Assembly: GCF_012276695.1 (NCBI RefSeq)
Contig: NZ_CP038852.1
Location: 744,001 to 808,000 of the forward strand
Source of the DNA: Candidatus Pelagibacter giovannonii
GTDB taxonomy: Bacteria > Pseudomonadota > Alphaproteobacteria > Pelagibacterales > Pelagibacteraceae
Length of the DNA stretch: 64,000 nt
Reading direction: 5' to 3'
Shown here: positions 37,113 through 44,807 of the stretch, piece after piece
Position numbering within the stretch: position 1 is the first letter of the stretch
Layout: every line of letters starts with the position of its first letter
Notes under the pieces: generated by a model
Told to the model about the DNA's origin: nothing
Database searches by the model: none
What the model saw: only the letters and a program-made list of their open reading frames with translations
Program-made: the position numbers and the translations under genes

Positions 37113-37550
37113 ATGGCTAAAGTATTAATTAAAAAATTAAATCCTAAAGTAGAATTGCCTGTTTACAAAACTGATGGTGCTTCAGGTATGGATTTGATGG
37201 CTTTTATAGAAGAGCCTATTAGAATAGCTCCGAATAGCTCTTATTTAGTTCCTACAGGGCTTTCTATGGCATTTTCAGGGGATTATGAGGTTCAAATTCG
37301 TCCTCGATCTGGTTTAGCTGCCAAAAAAAGTATTACAGTTTTGAACACACCAGGAACAATTGATAGTGATTATAGAGGAGAAATTAAAGTTATACTTTTT
37401 AATCATGGTACAGAAGATTTTCTTATTAGTAATAAAGATAGAATAGCACAAATGATCTTAATACCTGTAATTAAGATGGAGCTTGAAGAAACAGATAATT
37501 TGCCTGATACATTACGAGGAGATGGTGGATTTGGCTCAACAGGTAAATGA
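37113..37550 (+). CDS. dut: Deoxyuridine 5'-triphosphate nucleotidohydrolase
   Basis: A 145-residue trimeric dUTPase producing dUMP and keeping uracil out of DNA. The five family motifs are in order: SGMDL, RPRSGLA, TPGTIDSDYRGEI (catalytic Asp), and the C-terminal phosphate-binding RGDGGFGSTG. The stop overlaps the next start (ATGA). The coaBC-dut linkage is widespread in proteobacteria. Confidence 0.97.
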   Translation: MAKVLIKKLNPKVELPVYKTDGASGMDLMAFIEEPIRIAPNSSYLVPTGLSMAFSGDYEVQIRPRSGLAAKKSITVLNTPGTIDSDYRGEIKVILFNHGTEDFLISNKDRIAQMILIPVIKMELEETDNLPDTLRGDGGFGSTGK

Positions 37551-38302
37551 ATAACCAATTAAGGAAAGTATCAATAGAAAGATATTCAAGACAAATAATA
37601 CTAAAGGATATTGGTACTATAGGGCAAAAAAAAATTATATCTGCAAAGGTTTTAATTGTTGGAATGGGTGGTTTAGGGTCTCCTGTTGCCGAATTTCTTG
37701 CAAGAGCTGGAGTTGGCTCGATAGGAATAGTTGATGATGATAAAGTTAGTTTATCTAATTTACATAGGCAAAGTCTTTATAATACTAGTGATATAGGAAA
37801 ATTTAAAGTTCAAATAGCAAAAGTTAAAATTAAAAAAATAAACCCAAATATCAAAATTAAGATTTATAAAATAAGACTGAATAAAAATAATTTTAATAAA
37901 ATTATAAAAGATTATGATTATATAGTTGATGGCTCAGATAATTTTTCTACAAAATTTTTATTAAATGATTTTTGTTATAAATTTAAAAAAATACTTATTA
38001 TGGGAGCTATAAGTAAATTTGATGGTCATATATTTACTTTTAATTTTAAGAATAAAAAGATCCCATGTTTAAGATGTTTTTTTCAAGACTCTGATATTTC
38101 AGATGATTTATTAAATTGTGAGGCTGAAGGCATTCTTGGTACTGTTGCTGGTATAATTGGAACTATACAAGCGAACGAAGTTTTAAAGAAAATACTTGGC
38201 ATTGGAAAGGGTCTTGATGGATATATTTTTATCTTAGATTTATTACAATTAAATTTTAGAAAAGTTAAACTTAAAAAAAGAAAAAACTGTTTTTGTAAAT
38301 GA
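37547..38302 (+). CDS. MoeB/ThiF-family adenylyltransferase
   Basis: A 251-residue E1-like enzyme that adenylates the C-terminal glycine of a small ubiquitin-like protein such as MoaD or ThiS. RYSRQIILKDIG at the N-terminus, GMGGLGSPVAEFLARAG (ATP-binding loop) and the DDDKVSLSNLHRQ motif are present. Zinc ligands are CxxC in CLRCF and CxC in NCFCK at the very end. It lacks a rhodanese domain. Whether it serves molybdopterin or thiamine cannot be told, as no partner gene is near. It overlaps both neighbours by 4 bp. Confidence 0.9.
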   Translation: MNNQLRKVSIERYSRQIILKDIGTIGQKKIISAKVLIVGMGGLGSPVAEFLARAGVGSIGIVDDDKVSLSNLHRQSLYNTSDIGKFKVQIAKVKIKKINPNIKIKIYKIRLNKNNFNKIIKDYDYIVDGSDNFSTKFLLNDFCYKFKKILIMGAISKFDGHIFTFNFKNKKIPCLRCFFQDSDISDDLLNCEAEGILGTVAGIIGTIQANEVLKKILGIGKGLDGYIFILDLLQLNFRKVKLKKRKNCFCK

Positions 38303-38748
38303 TAAAAAAATTAGTTATTTATGTTTTGTGTCTATTATTTTTATTTGGTCAATTTTCAATAGCAGAAGAAAAGTTTCTTTCTTTAAAAAAGAGTAAAGTA
38401 AATGTTCGATATGGACCAAGTTTGGATTCAGAAATTAAATATATTTATAAAAAAATAAATTTACCCATAAAACAAATAGATCAAAAAGAAAATTTTAGAA
38501 GAATTGTAGACTTAAACAATAATAGTGGATGGATCCATGTTTCTCAGGTTAAAAAATCAAATTCTATTATCATTTTAGAGGACAAAATTTTGTATAAAAA
38601 ACCATCTAATTTTTCGAAACCAATAGCCAATCTAGAAAAAGGAAGATTATTAGTTTTAAAAAAATGTGAAAATATATGGTGTAATGTAAAGACTGCTGAC
38701 TATTCAGGTTGGGTTAAAACTGAAAACATTTGGGGTTCTATTAAATAA
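38299..38748 (+). CDS. Secreted bacterial SH3-domain protein
   Basis: A 149-residue exported protein: Lys-rich start, hydrophobic core (about 5-20) and a likely cleavage after the FSIA segment give a signal peptide. Two SH3b-like repeats follow (about 28-88 and 90-149), each with a V-N-R/L-Y-x-x-P start and a G-W-V/I end (SGWIHV, SGWVKT). SH3b proteins bind cell-wall peptides; the substrate is unknown here. It is coupled by ATGA to the MoeB/ThiF gene and overlaps the convergent DUF3501 gene by 8 bp. Confidence 0.85.
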   Translation: MIKKLVIYVLCLLFLFGQFSIAEEKFLSLKKSKVNVRYGPSLDSEIKYIYKKINLPIKQIDQKENFRRIVDLNNNSGWIHVSQVKKSNSIIILEDKILYKKPSNFSKPIANLEKGRLLVLKKCENIWCNVKTADYSGWVKTENIWGSIK

Positions 38749-39334
38749 AGTCAGCACATAGTGATTTAACACTATTTTCAGCGAGTCTTGTAGTGTGAAT
38801 GTACTCTTTATGATCAATTCCAAGTTCAATAATTGCACCATTTGACTTAAATTTAGAAATTTGATCATCATTTAATTTAAAATGAATAAACTGTACTGAA
38901 GAAGCTTTTCCTTCTGCTGATGTTCTATCAACATCTTCTTCTGGAACAGCTTTAACAACTTCATCATTGATTTTGATGAATATTTTTTCTTCGATTCCTC
39001 CAACTTTACCTAAAAATGCAGCTCTTGAAATTGGATTATCAATTTCAAACATTAGTGTAGCTGTAAGTTCTTTTCCGTTTGGAACCAAAGGGTTGTAAGC
39101 TATTAATTCATCTTTTAATTGCTCATCTCCACCTTTTTCGATGTGAAGCATCTCTTGAACTTGGGCAACCATAGTTTCAAAACTTTCAAAGTAAAAAGTA
39201 GCATAAGGACCAAGTGCTATTCTTCTATCTTTTTTAAACTCAACTAAATCTTTTCTGATTTGTTTTCTACTTTTTGAATAAATATCAGGTGATAGTAAAT
39301 CATCTTTTTCTATTTGTCTTTTTTCTTTACTCAT
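38741..39334 (-). CDS. DUF3501 family protein
   Basis: A 197-residue protein recognised as the DUF3501 family by its order downstream of a CCG-type Fe-S protein and rubrerythrin and by segments such as GPYATFYFESFETMVAQVQEML. No catalytic motif or signal peptide is seen. The function is unknown. The start lies 2 bases after the Fe-S gene stop, so it is cotranscribed. This trio recurs in many aerobes, suggesting one redox or peroxide-related role. Confidence 0.8.
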   Translation of the reverse strand: MSKEKRQIEKDDLLSPDIYSKSRKQIRKDLVEFKKDRRIALGPYATFYFESFETMVAQVQEMLHIEKGGDEQLKDELIAYNPLVPNGKELTATLMFEIDNPISRAAFLGKVGGIEEKIFIKINDEVVKAVPEEDVDRTSAEGKASSVQFIHFKLNDDQISKFKSNGAIIELGIDHKEYIHTTRLAENSVKSLCADFI

Positions 39335-39336
39335 GA

Positions 39337-40668
39337 TTATAATCTATAACTTTTTGCCATTAATTCGATAGGATGAAGTGCCTCATCATTTGCGATATTT
39401 GTGTCTGTTTCTAATTGCTTTAAATGTTTACCTGCCAAAGGACAATCTGAAGCCATATATTTATTATTTTTATTTTTAATTTGTCTTGCTGTTGGAGTTC
39501 CAACTTTTACAGCTAAATCGTGAGTTTCCTTCATCACACCAAAAGTTCCCCCATGCCCAGCACATCTTTCAACAACATCCATTTTTATATTAGGAATAAA
39601 TTTCAACATATCTCTAGATTTAATACCCATGTTTTGTGCTCTTGCATGACATGCATTGTGAACAGTAACTCCACCATCAATTTCTTGTAAACCCTCTGCT
39701 AGTCCTTCTTTTTGAGCTATATCAACGATATATTCGTCTATATCACTAACACTTTTTGAAAGTCTTTTAATGTCTTCATCATTTGGCAATAGTAAAGGCC
39801 ATTCGAATTTTAGCATTAAGCCACAGCTAGCTGTTAAAGTAATGATTTGATAACCCTTGTCTACCCATTCCAGCAAATCTTTGGAAACTTTTTTGGCTTG
39901 CTCTACAACTTTTGGTAAATCTGCTTGTTCAAGATAAGGCATTCCACAACAACCCGGATAAGCTTCTTGAACTTCTACTCCATTTTTTTTTAAAACTTTT
40001 AATGCAGCCACGCCTGTATCTTTTTTATTAAAATTAACAAAGCATGTTGAATAAATTACAACTTTTCTATCTTTAGACGGGGCTTCACTATTTATTGGAA
40101 TATTATTTTTTTCAAAATAATTTGTAAATGTTTCTGCATTATAAGTGGGAAGCTTAACTCTCACATCAATTCCAGCAACTAACTCTAATATTTTTCTAAA
40201 GAGTTTATTTTTAATATTTGACGCCCAATTTATTAGTGATGATAGCATTACACCAATTTTTCCATTTCTATCAATTTGAGCTAATTGTGCTGGCACTGCA
40301 GGTAATTTATTTAATTTTTTCTGAGCTGTTCTATATCTCAACATTAAATGAGGAAAGTCTAAATCAAAATCATGGGGCGGAACATAAGGACACTTAGTCA
40401 TAAAGCACATGTCACATAAAGTACAAGCGTCTACTACAGGTTCAAATTGTTCACTCTTTAAACTTTCTACATCTTCATTTTCAGACTCATCTATCATGTC
40501 AAATAATTTTGGAAACGAGTCGCATAAATTAAAACACCTTCTGCATCCATGACAGATATCAAATGCTCTTCTCATTTCGTCATCTAATTTTTTAGGGTCT
40601 AAAAAATCAGGATGCTCAAAATTTATTGGATGTCTAATGGGGGCATCTATACTGCCTTCTTTACTCAT
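39337..40668 (-). CDS. Fe-S oxidoreductase with two CCG domains (GlpC/HdrD-like)
   Basis: A 443-residue iron-sulfur protein. Two N-terminal [4Fe-4S] sites: Cys39/42/45/49 and Cys82/85/88/93. Two cysteine-rich CCG domains follow: the first with YPGCCGMPYLEQ, the second with ERCAGHGG, where the second Cys of the usual CCG is lost, as I recall for this subfamily (CSGHGG). No membrane helix is present. It resembles GlpC and heterodisulfide reductase subunits, which pass electrons between a dehydrogenase and quinone or thiols. The donor and acceptor are unknown; rubrerythrin is the obvious neighbour. Confidence 0.85.
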   Translation of the reverse strand: MSKEGSIDAPIRHPINFEHPDFLDPKKLDDEMRRAFDICHGCRRCFNLCDSFPKLFDMIDESENEDVESLKSEQFEPVVDACTLCDMCFMTKCPYVPPHDFDLDFPHLMLRYRTAQKKLNKLPAVPAQLAQIDRNGKIGVMLSSLINWASNIKNKLFRKILELVAGIDVRVKLPTYNAETFTNYFEKNNIPINSEAPSKDRKVVIYSTCFVNFNKKDTGVAALKVLKKNGVEVQEAYPGCCGMPYLEQADLPKVVEQAKKVSKDLLEWVDKGYQIITLTASCGLMLKFEWPLLLPNDEDIKRLSKSVSDIDEYIVDIAQKEGLAEGLQEIDGGVTVHNACHARAQNMGIKSRDMLKFIPNIKMDVVERCAGHGGTFGVMKETHDLAVKVGTPTARQIKNKNNKYMASDCPLAGKHLKQLETDTNIANDEALHPIELMAKSYRL

Positions 40669-40687
40669 ATTTAAAATTTTAGGATTA

Positions 40688-40709
40688 ATGGTGGGGAAGA
40701 CCCCACCAT
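40688..40709 (-). terminator. Strong hairpin between rubrerythrin and the Fe-S gene
   Basis: ATGGTGGGG and CCCCACCAT are perfect 9-bp complements around AAGA. In the - direction the stem is followed by TTAATCC, not a T-tract, so it may be a partial terminator or an mRNA processing/stabilising stem that sets rubrerythrin above its downstream partners. Confidence 0.65.
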
Positions 40710-40723
40710 AAATTAGGTCTTAT

Positions 40724-41140
40724 TTACACAATAGATTCTAATGTTTTTTGGAATTTACCTGCGTGTGATTTTTCAGCTTTTGCTAAAGTTTCAAACCAAT
40801 CTGCAATTTCTGGAAAGCCTTCTTCTCTAGCTGTTTTTGCCATACCTGGGTACATGTCTGTATACTCATGTGTTTCACCTTGTACTGCAGAAGCTAGATT
40901 CGCTTTAGTTTCACCAATCGGTAATCCTGTAGCTGGATCTCCAACTTCTTCAAGATACTCAAGGTGTCCATGTGCATGACCTGTTTCACCTTCAGCTGTA
41001 GATCTAAATACAGATGCTACATCGTTATAACCTTCAATATCTGCTTTTTGAGCAAAATATAAATAACGTCTGTTTGCTTGGCTCTCACCCGCAAATGCAT
41101 CTTTTAAGTTTTCTTCTGTTTTACTACCTTTTAATGACAT
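40724..41140 (-). CDS. Rubrerythrin (diiron domain only)
   Basis: A 138-residue ferritin-like four-helix protein. Diiron ligands fit the family: Glu19 in GESQANRRY, Glu52 and His55 in AEGETGH, Glu89, Glu92 and Glu123/His126 in KAEKSH. The C-terminal rubredoxin domain of classic rubrerythrin is absent, so an outside electron donor is needed, perhaps the Fe-S protein downstream. Rubrerythrins reduce H2O2. A strong SD (AAGGAG) precedes the ATG. The promoter carries an Irr-like palindrome. Confidence 0.92.
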   Translation of the reverse strand: MSLKGSKTEENLKDAFAGESQANRRYLYFAQKADIEGYNDVASVFRSTAEGETGHAHGHLEYLEEVGDPATGLPIGETKANLASAVQGETHEYTDMYPGMAKTAREEGFPEIADWFETLAKAEKSHAGKFQKTLESIV

Positions 41141-41167
41141 ATTTTTCTCCTTAATGATTATGAAATA

Positions 41168-41205
41168 AATATAATCATTCTAAACTGTAAGTCAACAGTT
41201 TAGAA
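41168..41205 (-). promoter_or_regulatory. Rubrerythrin promoter with Irr-type palindrome
   Basis: On the - strand TTGACT (41195-41190) and TATATT (41173-41168) are a -35/-10 pair with 16 bases between. A perfect 11-bp inverted repeat TTCTAAACTGT/ACAGTTTAGAA (41178-41205) covers the -35 and spacer. TTCTAAA and TTTAGAA are the half-sites I recall for the alphaproteobacterial iron control element bound by Irr. The irr gene is the next gene upstream. Confidence 0.6.
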
Positions 41206-41244
41206 TTGTTTTAATGTAAATGTTAAATTATTGAAATTATTGAA

Positions 41245-41673
41245 TTATTTTTGATTTTGATTATCACTCGCAACCTTAATCAAAACTTCTACTGAATTTA
41301 TTTTTTTTCCTGTGATATTTTTTTTTATATTTACAGAATCAATATCTTCGTTGCTACAATCAATTAACTCATTTGTATCTTCATCAAAAAAATGATGGTG
41401 CTCAGTTACGTTAGTGTCAAAATAACTTTTATCTGAATTGATAGAAATTTCTTTTAAATATCCTTTTTTCTTAAATGCATGAATTGTATTATAAACTGTT
41501 GCTAAAGAAATTTTTTCACTCAGTTTATCCTCAATAATTTTAGTCAAATCATTTATTGTAAAGTGAAAAGTTTTTTCAGGTGAAAACAATACTTCACAAA
41601 TTTTTAGTCTCTGTCTTGTTGGTCTTAAGCCAGATTCTCTTAACTTTTCTGTATATACACTTAAATTGTTCAT
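41245..41673 (-). CDS. irr: Fur-family iron response regulator Irr
   Basis: A 142-residue Fur-superfamily repressor. The winged-helix DNA-binding part has [14 protein letters not shown] and [20 protein letters not shown] followed by EHHHFFDED is the Irr signature, distinguishing it from Fur/Zur. Irr responds to haem and represses iron-demanding functions when iron is low. Its placement divergent from fabA-fabB-fabI is as in rhizobial and Brucella genomes. A likely operator overlaps its own start region, suggesting autoregulation. The classical heme regulatory motif GCPW is not present. Confidence 0.88.
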   Translation of the reverse strand: MNNLSVYTEKLRESGLRPTRQRLKICEVLFSPEKTFHFTINDLTKIIEDKLSEKISLATVYNTIHAFKKKGYLKEISINSDKSYFDTNVTEHHHFFDEDTNELIDCSNEDIDSVNIKKNITGKKINSVEVLIKVASDNQNQK

Positions 41674-41678
41674 TACTG

Positions 41679-41695
41679 TTTATAATAGTTCTAAA
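41679..41695. promoter_or_regulatory. Candidate Irr box between irr and fabA
   Basis: TTTATAATAGTTCTAAA is one mismatch from TTTAGAA-N3-TTCTAAA. It ends 5 bp upstream of the irr ATG and overlaps the -35 zone of fabA, whose -10 TATAAT is at 41708-41713. It could couple irr autoregulation to unsaturated fatty-acid synthesis. Confidence 0.55.
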
Positions 41696-41707
41696 CTATT
41701 TCTATAT

Positions 41708-41713
41708 TATAAT
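41708..41713 (+). promoter_or_regulatory. fabA -10 box
   Basis: A perfect TATAAT 34 bases before the fabA ATG; an AAGGA SD follows at 41733-41737. The -35 is weak and lies inside the candidate Irr box. Confidence 0.5.
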
Positions 41714-41746
41714 CATCATAAATCAAGTATTAAAGGACTGAAATTT

Positions 41747-42247
41747 ATGAAAAAAAACTCATTCACATACGATGAGCTAATAAGCTGCGGAAATGGCGAA
41801 CTTTTTGGCCCAGGTAATGCAAAATTACCACTTCCACCAATGCTTATGTTTGATAGAATAACTGAAATCAACGAGGATAATGGTACATTTAGCAAAGGCT
41901 CTTTAAAGGCAGAACTTGATATCAAAGAAGACCTTTGGTTTTTTGATTGTCACTTTAACGGAGATCCTGTCATGCCAGGTTGTCTTGGCTTGGATGCTAT
42001 GTGGCAACTAGTTGGTTTTTATCTTGGATGGCTTGGCAATCCAGGTAAGGGAAGGGCTTTAGGAGTAAGTACAGTAAAATTCACTGGTGAAGTTTTGCAA
42101 AATGTTAAAAATGTAAGATATGAAATTGATATGAAAAAAATTATGGCTCCAGGTGGAACAACAGTTGGGCTTGCAAATGGTTTGGTATTTGCAGATAATA
42201 AAAAGATATATTCAGCAGAAAGTTTAAAAGTAGGGTTATTTAAATAA
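41747..42247 (+). CDS. fabA: 3-hydroxydecanoyl-ACP dehydratase/isomerase
   Basis: A 166-residue dimeric hotdog dehydratase that makes trans-2- and cis-3-decenoyl-ACP, opening the unsaturated fatty-acid branch. His69 and Asp83 match E. coli His70 and Asp84; [20 protein letters not shown] is the catalytic segment. The frame is open back to 41666 but homology begins at the ATG at 41747, which has an SD AAAGGA. It overlaps fabB by one base. Confidence 0.97.
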   Translation: MKKNSFTYDELISCGNGELFGPGNAKLPLPPMLMFDRITEINEDNGTFSKGSLKAELDIKEDLWFFDCHFNGDPVMPGCLGLDAMWQLVGFYLGWLGNPGKGRALGVSTVKFTGEVLQNVKNVRYEIDMKKIMAPGGTTVGLANGLVFADNKKIYSAESLKVGLFK

Positions 42248-43458
42248 TGAGAAGAGTAGTAGTTACAGGTTTAGGAATTGTATCTTGTTTAGGAAATAAT
42301 CAAGAAGAGGTTCATCAATCTTTATTAAATTCAAAATCAGGAATTTCGTATGCAGAAGAGTATAAAGAACATAATTTAAGAAGCCATGTTCATGGTAAAC
42401 CAAACATAAAACTTGAGGATCACATTGATAGAAAAACAATAAGATTTATGGGATCAGGATCAGCTTATAATTATGTAGCAATGAAAGAAGCAATTGAAGA
42501 TTCTGGATTAGAAGAAAATGATGTTAGTAATTTTAAAACTGGAATAGTTATGGGTTCAGGTGGACCTTCAATTGAAAATGTTATTGTGGCAGCTGACAAG
42601 ACTAGAGCCAAAACTCCAAAATTAATGGGGCCATTTATAGTTCCAAGAACTATGGCAAGTACTGCATCAGCAACCCTTGCTGTTCCTTTTAAAATTAAAG
42701 GAACTAATTATACAATGAGTTCTGCATGTGCCACCAGTGGACACTGTATTGGAAATTCAATGGAACTAATCCAAATGGGAAAACAAGATATTGTTTTTGC
42801 AGGTGGTAGTGAAGAAATACATTGGGCCATGACTGCTATGTTTGATGCAATGACAGCATTATCCTCAAAATATAATGATACACCTGAGACTGCATCAAGA
42901 GCTTATGATAAAACTAGAGATGGATTCGTAATCGCTGGTGGTGGTGGAGTTTTAGTTCTTGAAGAATACGAGCATGCCAAAGCCAGAGGTGCTAAAATAT
43001 ACGCAGAATTAACTGGTTATGGAGCAACATCAGATGGATACGATATGGTAGCTCCATCAGGTGAAGGAGCAGTCAGATGCATGCAAATGGCTATGGCAAC
43101 ATCTAAAAATAAAATTGATTACATAAATACCCATGGAACATCAACTCCAGTTGGTGATATTACAGAATTAAATGCTGTTAAAGGTGTTTTTGGAGATACG
43201 ATTCCAAAAATAAGTTCAACCAAATCTCTATCTGGACATCCCTTGGGAGCAGCATCAGTACATGAGGCTATCTATTGTTTAATTATGATGAAAAATAATT
43301 TCATTGCTGGTTCTGCAAATATTGGTGAAATGGATGAAGCAGCTAAAAAATTTCCGATAGTTGCTAAAACAGAAACTGGAGTAACTTTAAATACTGTTAT
43401 GTCTAATAGTTTTGGTTTTGGTGGAACTAATGCTGCTTTAATTTTTGAGAAAATATAA
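42247..43458 (+). CDS. fabB: 3-oxoacyl-ACP synthase I
   Basis: A 403-residue elongating condensing enzyme required for unsaturated chains. Cys161 in SACATSGHC is the nucleophile, with His in NTHGTSTP and His in [12 protein letters not shown] completing the Cys-His-His triad. FabA and FabB are always partners in the anaerobic unsaturated pathway, and the gene pair is coupled by TAATG. Confidence 0.97.
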   Translation: MRRVVVTGLGIVSCLGNNQEEVHQSLLNSKSGISYAEEYKEHNLRSHVHGKPNIKLEDHIDRKTIRFMGSGSAYNYVAMKEAIEDSGLEENDVSNFKTGIVMGSGGPSIENVIVAADKTRAKTPKLMGPFIVPRTMASTASATLAVPFKIKGTNYTMSSACATSGHCIGNSMELIQMGKQDIVFAGGSEEIHWAMTAMFDAMTALSSKYNDTPETASRAYDKTRDGFVIAGGGGVLVLEEYEHAKARGAKIYAELTGYGATSDGYDMVAPSGEGAVRCMQMAMATSKNKIDYINTHGTSTPVGDITELNAVKGVFGDTIPKISSTKSLSGHPLGAASVHEAIYCLIMMKNNFIAGSANIGEMDEAAKKFPIVAKTETGVTLNTVMSNSFGFGGTNAALIFEKI

Positions 43459-43460
43459 TT

Positions 43461-44246
43461 ATGAGTTTGATGAAGGATAAAAAAGGATTAATCATGGGTG
43501 TTGCCAATGAAAGATCTATTGCTTGGGGTATTTCACAAAAATTAGCAGAAGCTGGAGCAGAACTTGCATTCACTTATCTTGGAGATGCACTAAAGAAAAG
43601 AGTAATCCCTTTAGCTGAAAAATTAAATTCAAAAGCTACATTTAGTTGTGATGTTGAAAATAAAGAAGAAGTAATAAAACTTTTTCAAGATATTAAGTCT
43701 GAATGGGGACAAATTGATTTTGTAGTTCACGCAGTTGCTTTTTCAGATAAATCAGAATTGTCAGGTGAATATTTAAATACAACTAGAGAAAATTTTTTAA
43801 GAAGTATGTTAATTTCATGTTTTTCATTTACCGAAGTTGCAAAAGAAGCATCTAAATTAATGAAAGAGGGTGGTAGTATGTTAACTTTAACTTACGAATC
43901 GACTAAAGCTATTCCAAATTATAACGTAATGGGTGTTTGTAAATCAGCTCTTGAGGCAAGTGTTAAGTATCTTGCAAGAGATCTTGGTACTAAAGGCATG
44001 AGAGTTAATGCTATAAGTGCTGGACCTATTAAAACACTAGCAGCCTCTGCTATTGGAGATGCAAAATTCTTATACAAGTGGAATGAAGATCATTCTTTCC
44101 TAAAAAGAAACGTAGATATTCATGATGTTGGAAACTCAGCATTATATCTATTAAGCGATCTTGCAGCTGGTGTTACTGGTGAAATTCACTATGTAGATGC
44201 TGGATACAACAAGGTAGGAATGCCAGATCCTAAGAATATTACCTGA
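43461..44246 (+). CDS. fabI: Enoyl-ACP reductase (NADH)
   Basis: A 261-residue SDR enoyl reductase completing each elongation cycle. GVANERSIAWGIS is the FabI dinucleotide-binding signature, and the active site is Tyr...Tyr-x6-Lys in YESTKAIPNYNVMGVCKSA. It has the usual length of the triclosan-target family. The start is two bases after fabB, ending the irr-divergent fabABI operon. Confidence 0.96.
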   Translation: MSLMKDKKGLIMGVANERSIAWGISQKLAEAGAELAFTYLGDALKKRVIPLAEKLNSKATFSCDVENKEEVIKLFQDIKSEWGQIDFVVHAVAFSDKSELSGEYLNTTRENFLRSMLISCFSFTEVAKEASKLMKEGGSMLTLTYESTKAIPNYNVMGVCKSALEASVKYLARDLGTKGMRVNAISAGPIKTLAASAIGDAKFLYKWNEDHSFLKRNVDIHDVGNSALYLLSDLAAGVTGEIHYVDAGYNKVGMPDPKNIT

Positions 44247-44339
44247 ATTATAGTTAAATTTAGTTAAAAGTATTAGGATCAATTTTTCAGCCTTAGTGAT
44301 TTATATTTAAAAGAAATAAAACATACGCTAAGATTTTGG

Positions 44340-44720
44340 ATGATTTTTGTAAAAAACCTTGGCTCTGTTTCTGACCAAAAGTGGTCATCAACTGAAAAGT
44401 ATCCTGGAGTTAGGTGGAAATTTTTGATTGATTCAGATTTTGATGGTAGTTCTGGTCTATCCCTTGGTTTTGCTGAAATAGCACCCGGTGGAAATTTAAC
44501 CCTTCATTATCACTCACCTGCAGAATTATATGTGGTAACTAATGGTACTGGAATATTAAATAAAGCTGGTGAACTTGAGACAATCAAAAAAGGTGATGTG
44601 GTTTATATAGCTGGAAATGCAGAACATTCCTTAAAAAATAATGGAAAAGAAACGTTAGAGTTTTATTGGATTTTTCCAACAGATCGTTTTTCAGAAGTAG
44701 AATATTTTCCCGCAAAATAA
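44340..44720 (+). CDS. dddK: DMSP lyase DddK (cupin)
   Basis: A 126-residue single cupin-fold lyase that cleaves dimethylsulfoniopropionate to dimethyl sulfide and acrylate. His56, His58, Glu62 and His96 are the metal ligands and Tyr64 the catalytic base, all at exactly the positions I recall for Pelagibacter DddK; Tyr122 is also kept. LTLHYHSPAE and GDVVYIAGNAEH are the cupin motifs 1 and 2. It has 93 bp of its own upstream of the ATG, so it likely has its own promoter (a TATATT lies at 44301-44306). No DMSP transporter or acrylate gene is adjacent. Confidence 0.93.
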   Translation: MIFVKNLGSVSDQKWSSTEKYPGVRWKFLIDSDFDGSSGLSLGFAEIAPGGNLTLHYHSPAELYVVTNGTGILNKAGELETIKKGDVVYIAGNAEHSLKNNGKETLEFYWIFPTDRFSEVEYFPAK

Positions 44721-44752
44721 GAGAGTGCATAGAACTTTTAAATAAGTGCCTC

Positions 44753-44790
44753 ATAAAAAAAACCCCCAGAACTTTCATTCCAGGGGTTTA
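44753..44790 (-). terminator. Intrinsic terminator at the pnp end
   Basis: On the - strand AAACCCC...GGGGGTTT forms a stem with a partly paired interior (TGGAA/TTCTG region) and is followed by eight T. It lies 18 bases after the pnp stop. The + strand carries a shorter T-rich tail and may also stop dddK. Confidence 0.82.
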
Positions 44791-44807
44791 GAATTTTAAT
44801 TTAAAAA

